A DNA stretch of 64,000 nt, from NCBI GenBank assembly GCA_021234155.1, contig JAJEKV010000006.1, forward strand, positions 7,286,435 to 7,350,434, in the 5' to 3' direction. This DNA comes from Isoetes taiwanensis. Taxonomy: Eukaryota > Streptophyta > Lycopodiopsida > Isoetales > Isoetaceae. The position numbers and the translations under genes are program-made. This document shows positions 11,663 through 23,249 of the stretch, piece by piece (the stretch's first letter is position 1; each line of letters starts with the position of its first letter). The notes beneath the pieces were generated by a model. That model was given only the letters and a program-made list of their open reading frames with translations, was not told where the DNA came from and did no database searches.

Positions 11663-11988
11663 TGATGGTCCGTGGGCATGGATAAAGCCCGAAAGGCTAG
11701 CCCATTGATAACGATTTCCCTTGAAGGATCCGCCCCTTTGACATGTTGGCTATCACTAGAGGTTCTAGTGTGAACAATTGGTATTAGAGCCAGTGGTTCA
11801 ATTCCTCGGCAACATCAACAGAAATCTATATGCTTGAGGGCAAGCATCCCCGAGAGGGGAGGAATTGATATGGTCCGGTGGGGTATGGGATAAAGCCCCT
11901 GAAAGGTTGGGGCCCATTGGATAACGATTTCCCTTTGAAGGATCCTCACTTTGACATGTTGGTTATCACTAGAGGCTCTAGTGCTGCA
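11663..11988 (+). mobile_element. TRIM: miniature LTR retrotransposon, 326 bp
   Basis: Two direct repeats (LTR1 11,663-11,776; LTR2 11,866-11,988) share tggtcc, gataaag, cccatt, ataacgatttccc, gaaggatcc, tttgacatgttgg and tatcactagagg. Both can be read as starting TG and ending CA. Two bases after LTR1 comes TGGTATTAGAGC (11,779-11,790), a one-mismatch match to the initiator-Met tRNA primer-binding site of plant LTR retrotransposons. Immediately before LTR2 is a polypurine tract, gagaggggaggaa (11,852-11,864). The interior is only 89 bp, with no coding capacity. This is the textbook layout of a terminal-repeat retrotransposon in miniature. No 5-bp target duplication is visible (gtggg versus aataa/ataat). 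Confidence 0.88.
11779..11790 (+). promoter_or_regulatory. Primer-binding site of the TRIM
   Basis: TGGTATTAGAGC differs by one base from TGGTATCAGAGC, complementary to the 3' end of initiator-Met tRNA. It is separated from the LTR1 CA end by 2 nt. Confidence 0.88.
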
Positions 11989-12889
11989 ATAATGCGCAGT
12001 TTGATTTCATATTCGAGGTGTTTTATTATGAGGTAGATATTTTATATGTTACTCCAAAAATGGCATGTCATTTTTGGTTTATAAAATACGCTTTGCTTTG
12101 AGAGTTGATTTTTGCTGGAGATATATGTCGGAAATTTGCAGATATTGACCAGCTGCCCCTTACAAAACAGAGCATGAAAATCTCACACTACCGGCGTAAA
12201 GAAATCGCTCAATGCACTATAAGTATAACTTTATATGTATTGTAACAAATAATTCTATACAATAGTAGTAACTCGCTTTTAAGTTTATTGCCTTTCAATA
12301 GAATTCGGACAGGCTGTATTAGACATTGGGACATTGGAAATCGCCATGTTAAGTAATAATTTTAACCTGTGGTTCTTACCGTAAATCGCTTCCAAATTTC
12401 ATCTCCCTGCTCTTACCACATATATTTGGAAAGGAAATGCTAACTAGTAGTTGGGCTTATGGCCTTGCAGAGAAGCTTCTTTGCAACAACACCATATGGT
12501 TCCGTACTTAAGTTGGATCAGATAAGTTGTCTATCATGGGTGATACCCCTCGAGATAAATATACTACTCGCATAAAAATTGTATGCATTTCCATTACAAG
12601 GTTTCCATAGCAAGCTAACTTCTACTCAATTTTGCTTAGAAATGGGTCTCATCCTTGATGAATGATTATGATGGGTAACTTCATCAGACTAAGATCTATA
12701 GCTAAAGCTCGTGATCTTCGGCCCATTTTCCAGTAAACCTAGCTAAACACCTATTGCAAATGTGCATTTACCTCTAAGAATAATTTTCTCACACCTTGAT
12801 CTCAGACATCCGCAGAAACGCTTGTAATTTGGGTTGTATCTGCAGCTTTCAACATGCACTAAGAATTGCTTAAATGCGAAAATGCATTC

Positions 12890-13185
12890 TATCCTTGGCG
12901 ACGCAGCTAAGCAAGCATGGTGGAGATGGAACGTACCATAAATGGGTATGTTCTTATGCTACTTTTATACGATGATATGGTATTGCTATCTAGGAGCATA
13001 CAGGATTAATCTAAGATTTGGATGCACTTTCATTAATTTTGTGATGCAAAAGGCATGCAAGTTAATATGGGTAAGACTAAAGTGATTGTGTTTGGGGCAA
13101 AACAAGACTCCATCATTTAAAGTTCATTATCAAGGTAAGAGACTCAGAAGAACACAAAACCGCCCATAGATAGGCTTGTCATTCA
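12890..13185 (+). pseudogene. LINE reverse transcriptase core relic
   Basis: Plus frames give LLLYDDMVLLSRS at about 12,958-12,998. This is the YADD catalytic loop of non-LTR reverse transcriptases with the alanine codon missing. It is followed by a DALH-like helix and FCDAKGMQVNMGKTKVIVFG (about 13,033-13,094), a characteristic palm/thumb block. Stops interrupt it, and neither endonuclease nor the fingers subdomain is recognisable just upstream. It may belong to the same LINE family as the fragments at 4.7 kb and 30 kb, but they do not overlap, so this cannot be shown here. Confidence 0.82.
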
Positions 13186-13554
13186 TCACACAGCTAGAGA
13201 TAAATGGGTGGTAATCTGAATGGGGAGCTGACCATAGGAAATACCGTCTAGCTAAATTTACAATGAAATAAGAAAAATATGCAAAGGCAAGAGAGGACAA
13301 ATGGCGAACTTCTCATCGATAAAACTCCTCGGCTCTTCGGTTTTCGAGGAAAACCCTAATGAGAAATAGCCAACGGGCCTCGAGGATGCCTTGAAGAGCA
13401 AGGTAGGAATCGAAGCCGTTCTAAATGACAACGCCATGGAATGCGGAAACCTGAAAAAGGGAGAAAATGCCTAGAAAGTACCCAAACGCTAATAAAGAGG
13501 TACAATCATGGCAGCGAAAGCACCCCCTAAGAAAATAGTCCCCATGATATGATT

Positions 13555-14065
13555 ATAGGCATGGAATTTATTTAGTGAGGTGCATGCTATAGTAGATTAT
13601 CATGAAAGAGTTTTCGTGAGAGTAAAATCTTAAGGAACATCAAGAATTATATACATTGGAAGTTGATTGAATAAGCAGTATTTTACTCCTAAGCCCATTA
13701 GTCGCAAGCAAATCAAGAGGGCAAATTAGGAAGCATGAAAGGCTAGTTGCTTTGTACCAAAGGGTCAGAGAGATTAATCAAGCATACATGAATGATGCGT
13801 GACATCCTCGAGGAGTTCAAGGAAGTGTTTCCGAAGAGCTAATGGAGTTAACCCTCAAAGCGATATGTTGATCACACAATCTGGTTCCAGGAGCTTCCCT
13901 CCATCAAAAAGCTTCATATATTTGCTTTTGTCGAGCAGGGAATTAAAAAACGCTTAAGAACTTTTAGATCAAGGATACATACAGCCTAGTATTTCACCTT
14001 TTGGTGCTCCAGTATTATTTGTTAAGAAAAAAGATGGTTCTATGCGTATGTGTGAAGGAACATTG
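13555..14065 (+). pseudogene. Ty3/gypsy polyprotein relic: protease-RT junction
   Basis: The first blocks read GMEF, HAIVDYHERV and GTSRIIYI, the end of the retropepsin region, then KQYFTPKPISRKQIK in the linker. From about 13,800 come ILEEFKEVFPEE, a decayed hinge, and a block ending [20 protein letters not shown] with [11 protein letters not shown] to about 14,063. This is the canonical start of gypsy reverse transcriptase. The similarity stops abruptly there, where DYR...LN would be expected, so the element is truncated or interrupted. No LTR was found. Confidence 0.85.
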
Positions 14066-16540
14066 CTACAACATTTCAGATAAAGGAAAACATTTAGGAC
14101 CAAACCATATACGAGCCGACATAAAAATAGCTTTGAAAAACAAAAATTGTGTAGGTATTCATTATTTGACCTTCTATGGCAAGCACAATGGAAGTGCCAA
14201 AAGCTCATGCTCTAAGAGATGTCTAAGAAAGATTTTTGTTTGAGAAAGGTCTAGACCTAAACAATGTACCAACCCTAGTTGTTGCCATGCTGAAGTTAAG
14301 TATTTGCCATAATTGTGGTTGCAAGTTTTTAGTTGTTGGCCCAAAGCAGAAATTCACAAAAATTTCAATTGTTACTAAGCCATTATGATTAATATGTTTT
14401 GGTAAAATACATAGAATGCCTGTTATTCTCACTGATATCCTTGCTGGAGAAATGTCTAGACCTGCAACAATGGTAAGAGGAGCTTAGGCAACACTCACAT
14501 GCAACTGCAATATTTATCCCTGCTAATCACTACTACAAAAATAGGTAGAAATGGCACAAAACACAAAGGGTTCTCCTATTTGGGTTTGGGATCTTTGGGA
14601 CAAAAATATAGCTACAACTGCAGTGTAGGAGAAATATCTCCTCCTATTTATGGAATCATCTACAATTATTGTAGAAAAAAACAGAAGGAAAAAGCAGTTC
14701 CATGTGGACAAGTTTATTCAGAATGCGCTAGATCGACGCATTTCTTTAGAACGCCATACTATATGCCCGGGCCCACACGATCAACAATGAGCTGGCCTTC
14801 CCTCAAGTAGGGCAGTAATGTAGAATATATAATGAACTTGGGGAGGGCAAAGTGGTACACAAACGGCCTTAAAGGTATGCAAGATTATATTTATGCCATC
14901 TTCAAAATAAAGCATGCAAATTGAAAGGATATCTAGAAACGAAGATGCAAAGTAGTGAGGAGTTTGAAACGGCAAGTGGACAAGTACAAACAAGCAAAGA
15001 ATTTAGTACACCATGCATGTACAAGCATGATTCTATATGTATATAAAATCCAACCATTGAACAAGCTAAATAATATGGGAGATTTGGCCTCTAATCGCCA
15101 AGAGTTGGTCATGGCTCATTTTATGGTCTGGTGACTCTGCTGCTAAAAAGCCGAGAGAATGTGTCAGGAAAATAGACTTGCAGCAAAATATATAGCTCTA
15201 AAGATTTAGGAAATATATAGAAATATGTATGAGAATTCCACTACCATTGGTTGTACCGGCCACTTCACAGATAAAGCCCGCCTTATATCCAACACGAAGC
15301 CTCGCTGAATAAATGCTATCTGTGTTCTAGGGTTTATTAATGATCACAAAGGAAGAAGGTAAATGCAGAATGCAAATAACATTGAGAATTGCAGCACTAA
15401 CATACCAGATAGCATGACGTAATCTTTAAAATTTGCCTCATTTTATCCAAGCCGCCTTCCAAAGACAACCGCGAAATACAAAATGCTTTGAATCAAACAA
15501 GTCTTACCAAAATAAGAATAACCGCGAATCAAGCAAACTAGATGAGAGGAGCTTTAAGAAGCCAGCATGGTTTGCATGTCAAGACCGTTAATCAAGATAA
15601 CAATTAAAATAAGAAGGTAACATACCTAAAACCTTTGAATGATGCGCTATGGAAACAAAATCAGAGCGTAATGAGATCAAACATATCGGGAATTAGTTTT
15701 AAACATCAAGAAATTGAATAAGGCCCTACTGGCCACAGGAATTGAAGAAATTCAAGATCTAGACTATACGTAAAACATCTTCTTCTGAGCCCTAACAAAT
15801 TTAAACCTTCAATGACCTTCCCGCTTTTGTGCTTCAAAATGCAGATCTTTCCTTACCTTAGTTAGTCCATCGAATGAAAGCCAACCGTGATCTTGAGAAG
15901 CACGGGCAACTAAACCTCGTAAGTAGACAACAACAGTAAGACTGGTGATTCATACATTTTTAAGCAAAAAATAAAAACTTCAAAAAATTAGAGTAATTCG
16001 CCTTTCTAGATCCTGTGTGAACAAATAAATGCAATTCACCCACAAAGAAGAGAATTTTTGCGCTTAGGGTTCTTAAAGTTCTAATTCCGCAAACATTACA
16101 TTAAATCTTACAAATCAAAGCCTCGATCGGAAGGAAGAAGGAGAAATTAATGCAATATCTAATCGAAAGCATTGCATTACCAAATGCAAAGGATTTGCAC
16201 ATTTAAAAGAAAAGCACGGATTCATTTTAATGCAAGCAAGCCTTAAAGGAAAATAGCCCAAATAGGCATCCATCCGCTAAGGAGAAAAAAGGAAGCAAAT
16301 TCAAAGTACCCTAGAGGACCAGAGTTAAGGAAATTCTCAAGACTTATAAATACTATGTAGTAGCTATACAGGGTACAATTGAGCCCTATCTAGAAGGCGT
16401 AAGCGAAGCTATAGATTAGGAGGTATCCGATGATCGAAAGATCGCAAAAGAGATGACGCCTACTATCTCTCTATTATTTTCTTGGTCATTTTTGTAATTT
16501 CTGTAGCCCTTGATTTGTAAGATAGAGGATCTAACGGTGT
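14066..16540. other. Unassigned, mostly A-rich
   Basis: No recognisable genes. A plus segment around 14,245-14,400 has an open phase containing HNCGCKFLVVGPKQKF without an identifiable family. From 14,900 to 16,300 the plus strand is A-rich and stop-dense. Short frames on either strand are not credible. Confidence 0.4.
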
Positions 16541-16939
16541 AGTCTTATGCCATATCATATATTGCTGAGGTGGAAGTGTTACGTGGATAGCCTAGAATGG
16601 CAAGGAAGGTCAGAGGGGTTGGTTAGGGCCGCTGCGGCTGGAAAACCCCAAAAATATGAGCATAGTGCCAAGGATACAACTTCAAGGGCTGAAGAGCAAA
16701 GAAATTTTCATGCGGCTCTTAGAAAAAGTTGTGGCCAAAGAATTTACTCTCAATGAAATGGCAAAGGAAGCTAAGACGTAAGCCGGCTTCTCTGTCTTGT
16801 GTCCTTTTATCCTTCACTTTGCCTTATACCCTCTTTATCTTTGCAGTCAGAAGGACATTGCCACATGTCAGTCGGAGTTAATGAAGCAATTAAACCTAGA
16901 AGACTGGGAAAAGTGCAAGCTCCTCTATCTGTCTACAAC

Positions 16940-17375
16940 AGACAGCAAATCCAAAGTATCACCCATTGGGCGCATACTCACATCTACTTCCAGCTCCAAA
17001 GTATCACCCATTGAAAGCTTACTCACACCTACTATCAATTTCAAAGTCTACTGCCACACATACTACCAATGCTAAAGAATCATCTATTGAGGAGTCACAC
17101 TTACTACCCATGAGGAGCTTACTCCCACCTACTACTATTTCCAAAGTATTGCATATTTTCAAAACTTTCGTAGACTGAGCTTGCACACCTACTGGCAATC
17201 CCAAAGCATCACATATGAGAAAAGCATCACCCATGTGGCTCAACATCCATATCGATGTCACTCAACATCCACTTGACAATTTATGAGAAGCTTACTGCCA
17301 CATACTACCAATTCTAAAGAATCACCTATTGAGGAGTCATACCTACTATCCTGAGCATCTGGAATATTCTAGAAC
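16940..17375 (+). repeat. Degenerate minisatellite array, ~50-bp period
   Basis: Repeated words aaagtatcacccattg, cttactcacac(c)tact, ctaccaatgctaaagaatca and cctattgaggagtca recur at irregular spacing of roughly 45-60 bp. The divergence is high, so copy number is uncertain (about 6-8). Confidence 0.7.
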
Positions 17376-17406
17376 ATTCTATTTTGGATCTTTGCAAATT
17401 AAAAAA

Positions 17407-17496
17407 AGGGAAAACTACCAAAATACCCCTATGAGTTTGTGTAATTATCAAAATGCCCTTATGAGTTTCAAAATTACCAAAATGCCCTTGTGTAGG
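17407..17496 (+). repeat. Solo end related to the 28.2-kb MITE terminus
   Basis: Starting gggaaaactacc, the stretch contains three caaaat(g/a)cccct-type subrepeats spaced about 35 bp apart. The 28,190-28,977 element starts gggaaatttt and has the same caaaatgccct subrepeats. I found no partner end within a few kb, so this is a solo or truncated terminus. Confidence 0.45.
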
Positions 17497-17979
17497 AGAC
17501 ACGAGACATGTTTAATAATGATCTAGATGTTCCTTTACACCGAAAATAACGACAGACCTAAAAATTTAGGAGACTAACTCCAGTTTCGAAAGCATTCTTT
17601 GATACCTTTCGTCATTTCTAGTACTCTAGAATGGAATGGATCGGGCATCAAACCGAGCGCGCCAAGTTTTAATGCACCCATGACAATGTGGAAAGTCTAC
17701 GCTTCTAGCGCCACATAGTTCCGTATCTTAATGGTCACCTCGACTCCTGCGATGCGTGTCGCCGATTTGGCATGCCCCACATAATAAGATTTCCGCCTTA
17801 AAGAGGGGATGAAGGTGCCCAAGAAATTTCACACTGCGGCTCCAAGATTAGAATATCACTTCATGCTGAATTTGGCGTCGAGGAAACGTGGAAGAGTCTT
17901 AGGGCAAGGAAATCTGGTTTTGTGCTTAAACTGCAAATAAATCCATTGCAATCAGTCGGAATTTTGCTAAAATCTATTT

Positions 17980-18280
17980 CTAGCTTCATTGCAAGCAAAT
18001 CGGTATTGATTCTTTCCGATTTTTGTTGGGAGCTTTCGCGCAAAAGATTTTCAGTGTCTAAAACAAAAAAAACTCGATCTTTGGCTTCATTGCAAGGCAA
18101 ATCTACGTGCTCGGATATTTGTTTCTCGTTGTTCCACCTTCTGTTAACAGTGAAATCTGATACCGACGGCCTTCAATCGATTCTTAAATAGACGGCCTTC
18201 AATCGATCCTTAAATCGTTCTAGCTTCTGTTGAGTGAAATCTGATACAAACAATCTTCAATCGGTCCTTAAATCGATACT
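17980..18280 (+). repeat. Short tandem duplications
   Basis: The word ccttcaatcgatccttaaat and variants occurs at about 18,170, 18,193 and 18,254. The word gtgaaatctgatac occurs at 18,150 and 18,234. The word gcttcattgcaagcaaatc and a variant lie about 98 bp apart near 17,985 and 18,083. These look like successive replication-slippage duplications. Confidence 0.7.
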
Positions 18281-18552
18281 CTTTGCATCCATAAGAATCC
18301 TAAATTTGCCCCTTCGATGATCTTTTCTATAATTTCCAGTTAGTTCATAACTTCTCTTTGCTGACTGCAATGGCCATGATCTTGGTCAGGAGGTATTCCC
18401 TGTACCGTATCATTAGGTGCCCACGAATTTTTTGTGGTTTTGGGCACTTTGGTCGATATAGTACCAAGATTGAGAAATACTAGGCACGGCCACATGACCT
18501 TTTTTTGAGGTACCCTCTTTCCCCTTTTTCAATTTAGGGGTGGAGGCCCCTG

Positions 18553-19140
18553 GAGGTCACATTTTCTTACCCCTTCTTTAGCCCTCCCCTACTCATTCCT
18601 CTCACAAGGAAAGTTGATAGCGCTCTTGTTTGTAGTCCAATGATGGATTGCCACGTGGTGACTAATATTCTATCCAAGAATGAAAATGGATGCAACATTC
18701 GAATCGCTGGGCCGCTAATCGCTTTAGGTGAAGCATCGCCATGGTCAATTCCAGAAGCTTGAATCGCCTTCAAAATCCGGCTGCAAAACACCGGGACAGC
18801 TTGAATCATACCTAAACCTACGTAAAACACTCGTGATTTGAATCATGCTTGAAATCAAGCTGCACTGATCACCGCTGCCTTTCCTTGATCGTGGAAATGG
18901 GAAGAGGTCGGTGATTCAGGGAAGTCACATCGCCAGCGCTCAGGAGTGCTGCGGAAGAGGTCGGTGATTCGCAGGGGAAGTCAAGCACGCCACCGCTACA
19001 TCTAAGACTGCTGCCGGCAAGATACCGCTAGCACAGAATCATCTCCCTCTTCCCATTCCACGTAACGTTTTGAGGTCCTCTCCCATATGGGGAAATATAC
19101 GCGGAAATGTATATGGAGGGGTAAGAAAAGGTCTCATGTG
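18553..19140. mobile_element. Possible short inverted-repeat element
   Basis: ttttcttacccct near 18,561-18,575 recurs as its reverse complement (aggggtaagaaaa) at 19,117-19,129, with weaker similarity further out (gaggtcac versus gagacc after inversion). Inside is a 52-bp tandem pair starting gaagaggtcggtgattc (18,902 and 18,954). The terminal repeats are short, so MITE status is tentative. Confidence 0.3.
18902..19012 (+). repeat. Tandem ~52-bp pair
   Basis: Two copies begin gaagaggtcggtgattc and share ggaagtca, with a diverged remainder. Confidence 0.8.
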
Positions 19141-19589
19141 GAGTGCCTACCCTTTGTGATCAATTGCGCTTTTTTGGGTTGCCCTAGGGGCAAACCCTCG
19201 CTTTATGGGTATGTGTTATTATTCGGTGATATGCCGCATATGCTGGGCATATGCTGGTGACTCGCTAAAACTGGCTATTCGACTCGTAAATTGGCGTGTA
19301 CGATCACTGGCCAAATGGAAACGGGTAACGCAAGACGCTTCATAGTTTGAGAAGAACTAGATGCATAGCCAAATGGTTGCTCTGGCGATCAAGTTTCTGA
19401 TGCATTTTCGTCCGAAGGTAGCTTGTGAGACCCTTTGATCGGTGGCGATATGGGTAGAGTCTGCCTCCCCTTTGCTCATCAATGCCGCCCCATAGCCAAT
19501 GATGGTATCGGTGGCTTACCGGTCAGTTACGCATATGATTTTGATTGCATTGTTGAATGTTCTACCAGATTTAAATGGTTTAATCTTAG

Positions 19590-21914
19590 GTACGACATGT
19601 GCAATCGTTTACCATGGCAATATTTGCCGAGAGGGTTGCAAATTCCGTAGCTGCCGGGCATGAATGCCATGGATTCGACGAGGCATCAACCCGACAGCTT
19701 GAAGCCGTTGTCACCCACCAAGAGTCGAAGAAAATGATTAGCACCTCCGGCTAGATTGCTCGTCTGTGCTCTGCTTAGAACGGTTGCTTATCCGAAAAGT
19801 TTTTCCATGGCCTTGGATTAATACGATCTTGTGGATATACAGTTGGTACAATCTCAAATGGTGAACCTGAGATAGGAGAGAGTTTACTGGCCGCATGCAA
19901 TGGAAAAAGTTGGGAAGGACAAGGTTATCACCGTGATCGCAAGTATTGTGGATATAATGGGATTCTGACCGAGGATGGATCGACAGCTGTTACAATGGAT
20001 GCAGCAAGATACTCGACCACTTTCTAACTTTCTAATTTTAGGACGGCAAAATTCCTGGCTTAACGAGCTTGAAGTCGCGGAAAGGAATGAAATGACAGAG
20101 GATATATTTCTCCATATTTCTCACCAATGCTAAAACTCAAAATGTGTAAGTCTTTGAGATGCCAATTTTATGCTACCATTATCTCAATGAATTGGTAATT
20201 GAAATTGTGCTCACGAACCGAGAACCTCTTATATACTTATTCATGAAAAAAAATTCATCTCGCGGAACTCTATAGTACCATTGCTTGAGTTTGTTTTCTT
20301 CAAGGTATGAGCATGTGATAGCAGATTCTCTTCCGAAAGCACATTTTATTGACCTTAGAAATGACGCCCCTACTTCTTTGCAGGAGCAAAGACCACTAAT
20401 TGCTACCGAGGATATAGAGAGGAGGCTCTTGCAACGCTTAATTGTTAATAAGCCGCGGGCGGATTTAAGGTATCCGCGTTAACACCGAACGCCTGTGAGT
20501 GGTTGTTCCGAGCCATGTCTAATATCCAGAATCCTTTTAGGTTTGTGCTATTAAAGCCCGTGGATTTTGGCGACAACTCTGAAAACTCAACTTGCAAGAT
20601 CTGCAATTTGAATCGACGCTCGTCGGGCAAGAATCCCAGCATTTTACCGGGTATATCAATAGTCTTAATGTAGGTGTTATTGATACCTGATACAAATTGA
20701 TCGCTGAAGATCTTGGACTAAAAGTGGAGAAGTTCGCTGCAGGATGCTAGGGACAAAGAAAAGAAGGTACATATAGATGCTAAGTGGCAAACCATATCAG
20801 ACTAATTTCAATTTCCGTATCAAGAATTTTCTCAATGTCAAAAATACGATCACCGTGGTCGAAGATGATACCATAGTTTTAGATGGAGCAGAGATAAAAA
20901 AGGCAATTGGGGAGATGTGGAGCAGTAGCACCGCTTCTCGAAACCTAGACCATCGCGGCACTTCTAATGACCATTTGTATTTGCAGATCGTGAGATATGA
21001 TCAATGAAAGCACTGATTGGTTTATAAGGAGAAACTACAAGAGCCGCTATTGCTATCGAGGTGTAGCCTGCTTAAGGTATTATAGAAATAGTTTGTAGCC
21101 CATCTTGAGCACGACATTACTATTGTTTGGGTTGAATACATTTCCTAGATTGGTGGAGCCGAAGGTATAGGAGAGAGAAAAAAGATCATGTGAATGATGC
21201 CCTTAATGCCACCAAAGTAGTCAGAAGAGGGAAATTGTTGCGTAAGTGTATGTGAAGATTGGATGCATTTCAGTAAATACGATGCACTTCAAATGCAAAA
21301 TGATTCTTAAACATCATGGCTGAAAATTTATTAGGTGGTGAAGTTGCCCTCCCACGCCGCGGAACTAGAGAAATTGCCAACGCTTTAACTTTAATTTAAA
21401 GTTGGTGTACGATTATCCAAAATGCTCGGAAGGTGGGCTGCGCCTCTGAACAAGCTTCTACATGGATATACTTGGATGTTACCTTATGTGTTTGTGTCGC
21501 TAGGCTCCACATATATAATAGCACCAATGTGCCGACCCAAGGAGCCGTTATTGTTGGAAAGCTTCTCGGCTGCCGGACTTGAATTACGGCTATGATGCAA
21601 AGAAAAGGTTAGAATGGTCGGAAGATGTGGGTATGTCATGATATATACCAATGGTCTTAATGATGCGAATATGGATATGATAAAGGCTGGCATTATTGAT
21701 CCGCATGTCATCGATCAAGCCCGTGGATGCGCCTGTGCTGGTCTTTGGGTCATCCTTTTCTAGCATTCTCTTGATTCCCTTTCTCTCCTCATCTAACTAA
21801 TCTTCTTTTCGCTTAAAGCCTCATTGCTTACTACTACCGGGCTACCGCCTATGAGCTACCCAAGGAAGAGAAGCAAGCACCCGGCCGCATGGGCGAATGG
21901 GAGACATGGATTAA
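19590..21914 (+). pseudogene. Mitochondrial-type HSP60/CPN60, frame-broken but nearly complete
   Basis: HSP60 folds imported proteins in the mitochondrial matrix. The first recognised exon starts after an acceptor (cttag, 19,585-19,589) and continues through AGMNAMD, LKSRRK, EIGE, MEKVGKDKVITV and NELEV to a GYISPYFIT-like remnant near 20,130. The RPL..EDIE exon is 20,384-20,469, then a 71-nt GT-AG intron (20,470-20,540), then VCAIKA and LQDL. Next are AEDLGLKVEK (20,703-20,735), VEDDTIVLDG (about 20,857-20,886), YKEKLQE, NDALNAT, MIKAGIIDP (21,667-21,700), an intron ending cttaaag, and SLLTTT. The end is a GGM-type tail with a TAA at 21,912-21,914. AGMNAMD and the tail favour the mitochondrial paralogue. 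Introns argue against a retrocopy. Many one-base indels break the frame. The N-terminal third is not visible. It is a pseudogene, or a gene hit by consensus errors. Confidence 0.88.
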
Positions 21915-23240
21915 TGAAACTAATTTGATGATGGAATAGTGCTTAGATATTTCACCCCTGTAACTTTCCGGCAATCTATGCCAAGAGTGTGTATTACTCG
22001 AAAATTTTGTAATTATAGAGGGGTTTGTCAATTCTTCCGCGCGCATGAAAATCTTCCGCTCGTATTTGTGGAGCCATTATTGAACATTTCACTTCAAAAT
22101 CTAACATTTTAGTTTGTCAATAAAAGCACTTCTCCGGGTCCTTTGCTTGATATATTTTAATGCTGTCCGAGCATTTAACAATTACAATTACTACTATTTA
22201 ATGGGCCACCAAAAACATCCTTATCTCTACATCAACTTGGTCCGTGTACTTTTAAAAAAAATCGCTGATCTAGGTTTTAGTGCCTCGGGTCTAATTTAAA
22301 ATTGCCGGGTCCACTATACATATCATGTAATTGGGCCCAAATTGTTTTCTTGAATATATAGATGTCTAGTTTTACAAATCTAAGGCCGTTAGCAAATCAG
22401 AAATTCGCCAAAAATGGGCACGGACACGAGATGAGAAGGTCAATGGATAATTTTCACTTCGCAGATTTTTGTTGATTCAATCTGCTTCAATATTCATCAC
22501 AAGAATTCACGTCCCGCTATAGTTGGATTAATGAAAGATGGTGCATAAACAACCAATTCATGTTTTTCTTCGTGCTGGCCATTCCCATCATAGCACATGT
22601 ATCGACCATTTCCTTTCTTCGTTGTTTTTTTTGTCGCTCGCCCATCTGCTCAGGACATGCATTCAATTCGCTGCGAATCAATTATGGACACAAGACGCAA
22701 AATTACTATAGGCTTGGCTTCATACCGTGATTGTTAAGGGAGTATCTGCTCCATGATTGCCATATCTTAGGTTTGATGCTTGACCGCTAAAGACTTGTCG
22801 CATTTGGTACAAAATGCATCACAAGTGGTTGGTACAATCTTTCCTGCCTATGTTCTTTTGTTCATTCTTAACATTACAGCTTGATTTTTCTATATATCTA
22901 CGAACCTTAACCGTGATAGTTCATTATCTCAATCCTTCTTCAGATTTGAGAAGGTTAGAAGATATCAAATTGTATAAAATCTTGTTCACACATTGCTATC
23001 TTCGGCACGTGACATTATGTTCTAGGCCTACAAAGCTGCACATGCTAAAGAAGATTAAATCCAATTTTTGGCAAATAAATGACAATGGCGCCCGATGATC
23101 CAAAGGAGTTTGATCGCAAGTCGCTGAAAGTCCTCTTTGTTTTGCATTACAAGAGTAGAAAAGTCACCTTACTCAACCATGAAGCCATGCATTTCTTTCA
23201 TGCAATTTTTATCTTTTAAGTGGGCTTATAAAGCTTTGCT
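21915..23240. other. Unassigned region downstream of HSP60
   Basis: It may contain the 3'UTR of the HSP60 locus just after 21,914. No gene, RNA or clear repeat was recognised. Frames of 61-94 codons (22,114 and 22,814) are AT-driven and unlike any known protein. Confidence 0.4.
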
Positions 23241-23249
23241 GGCAAGGTA

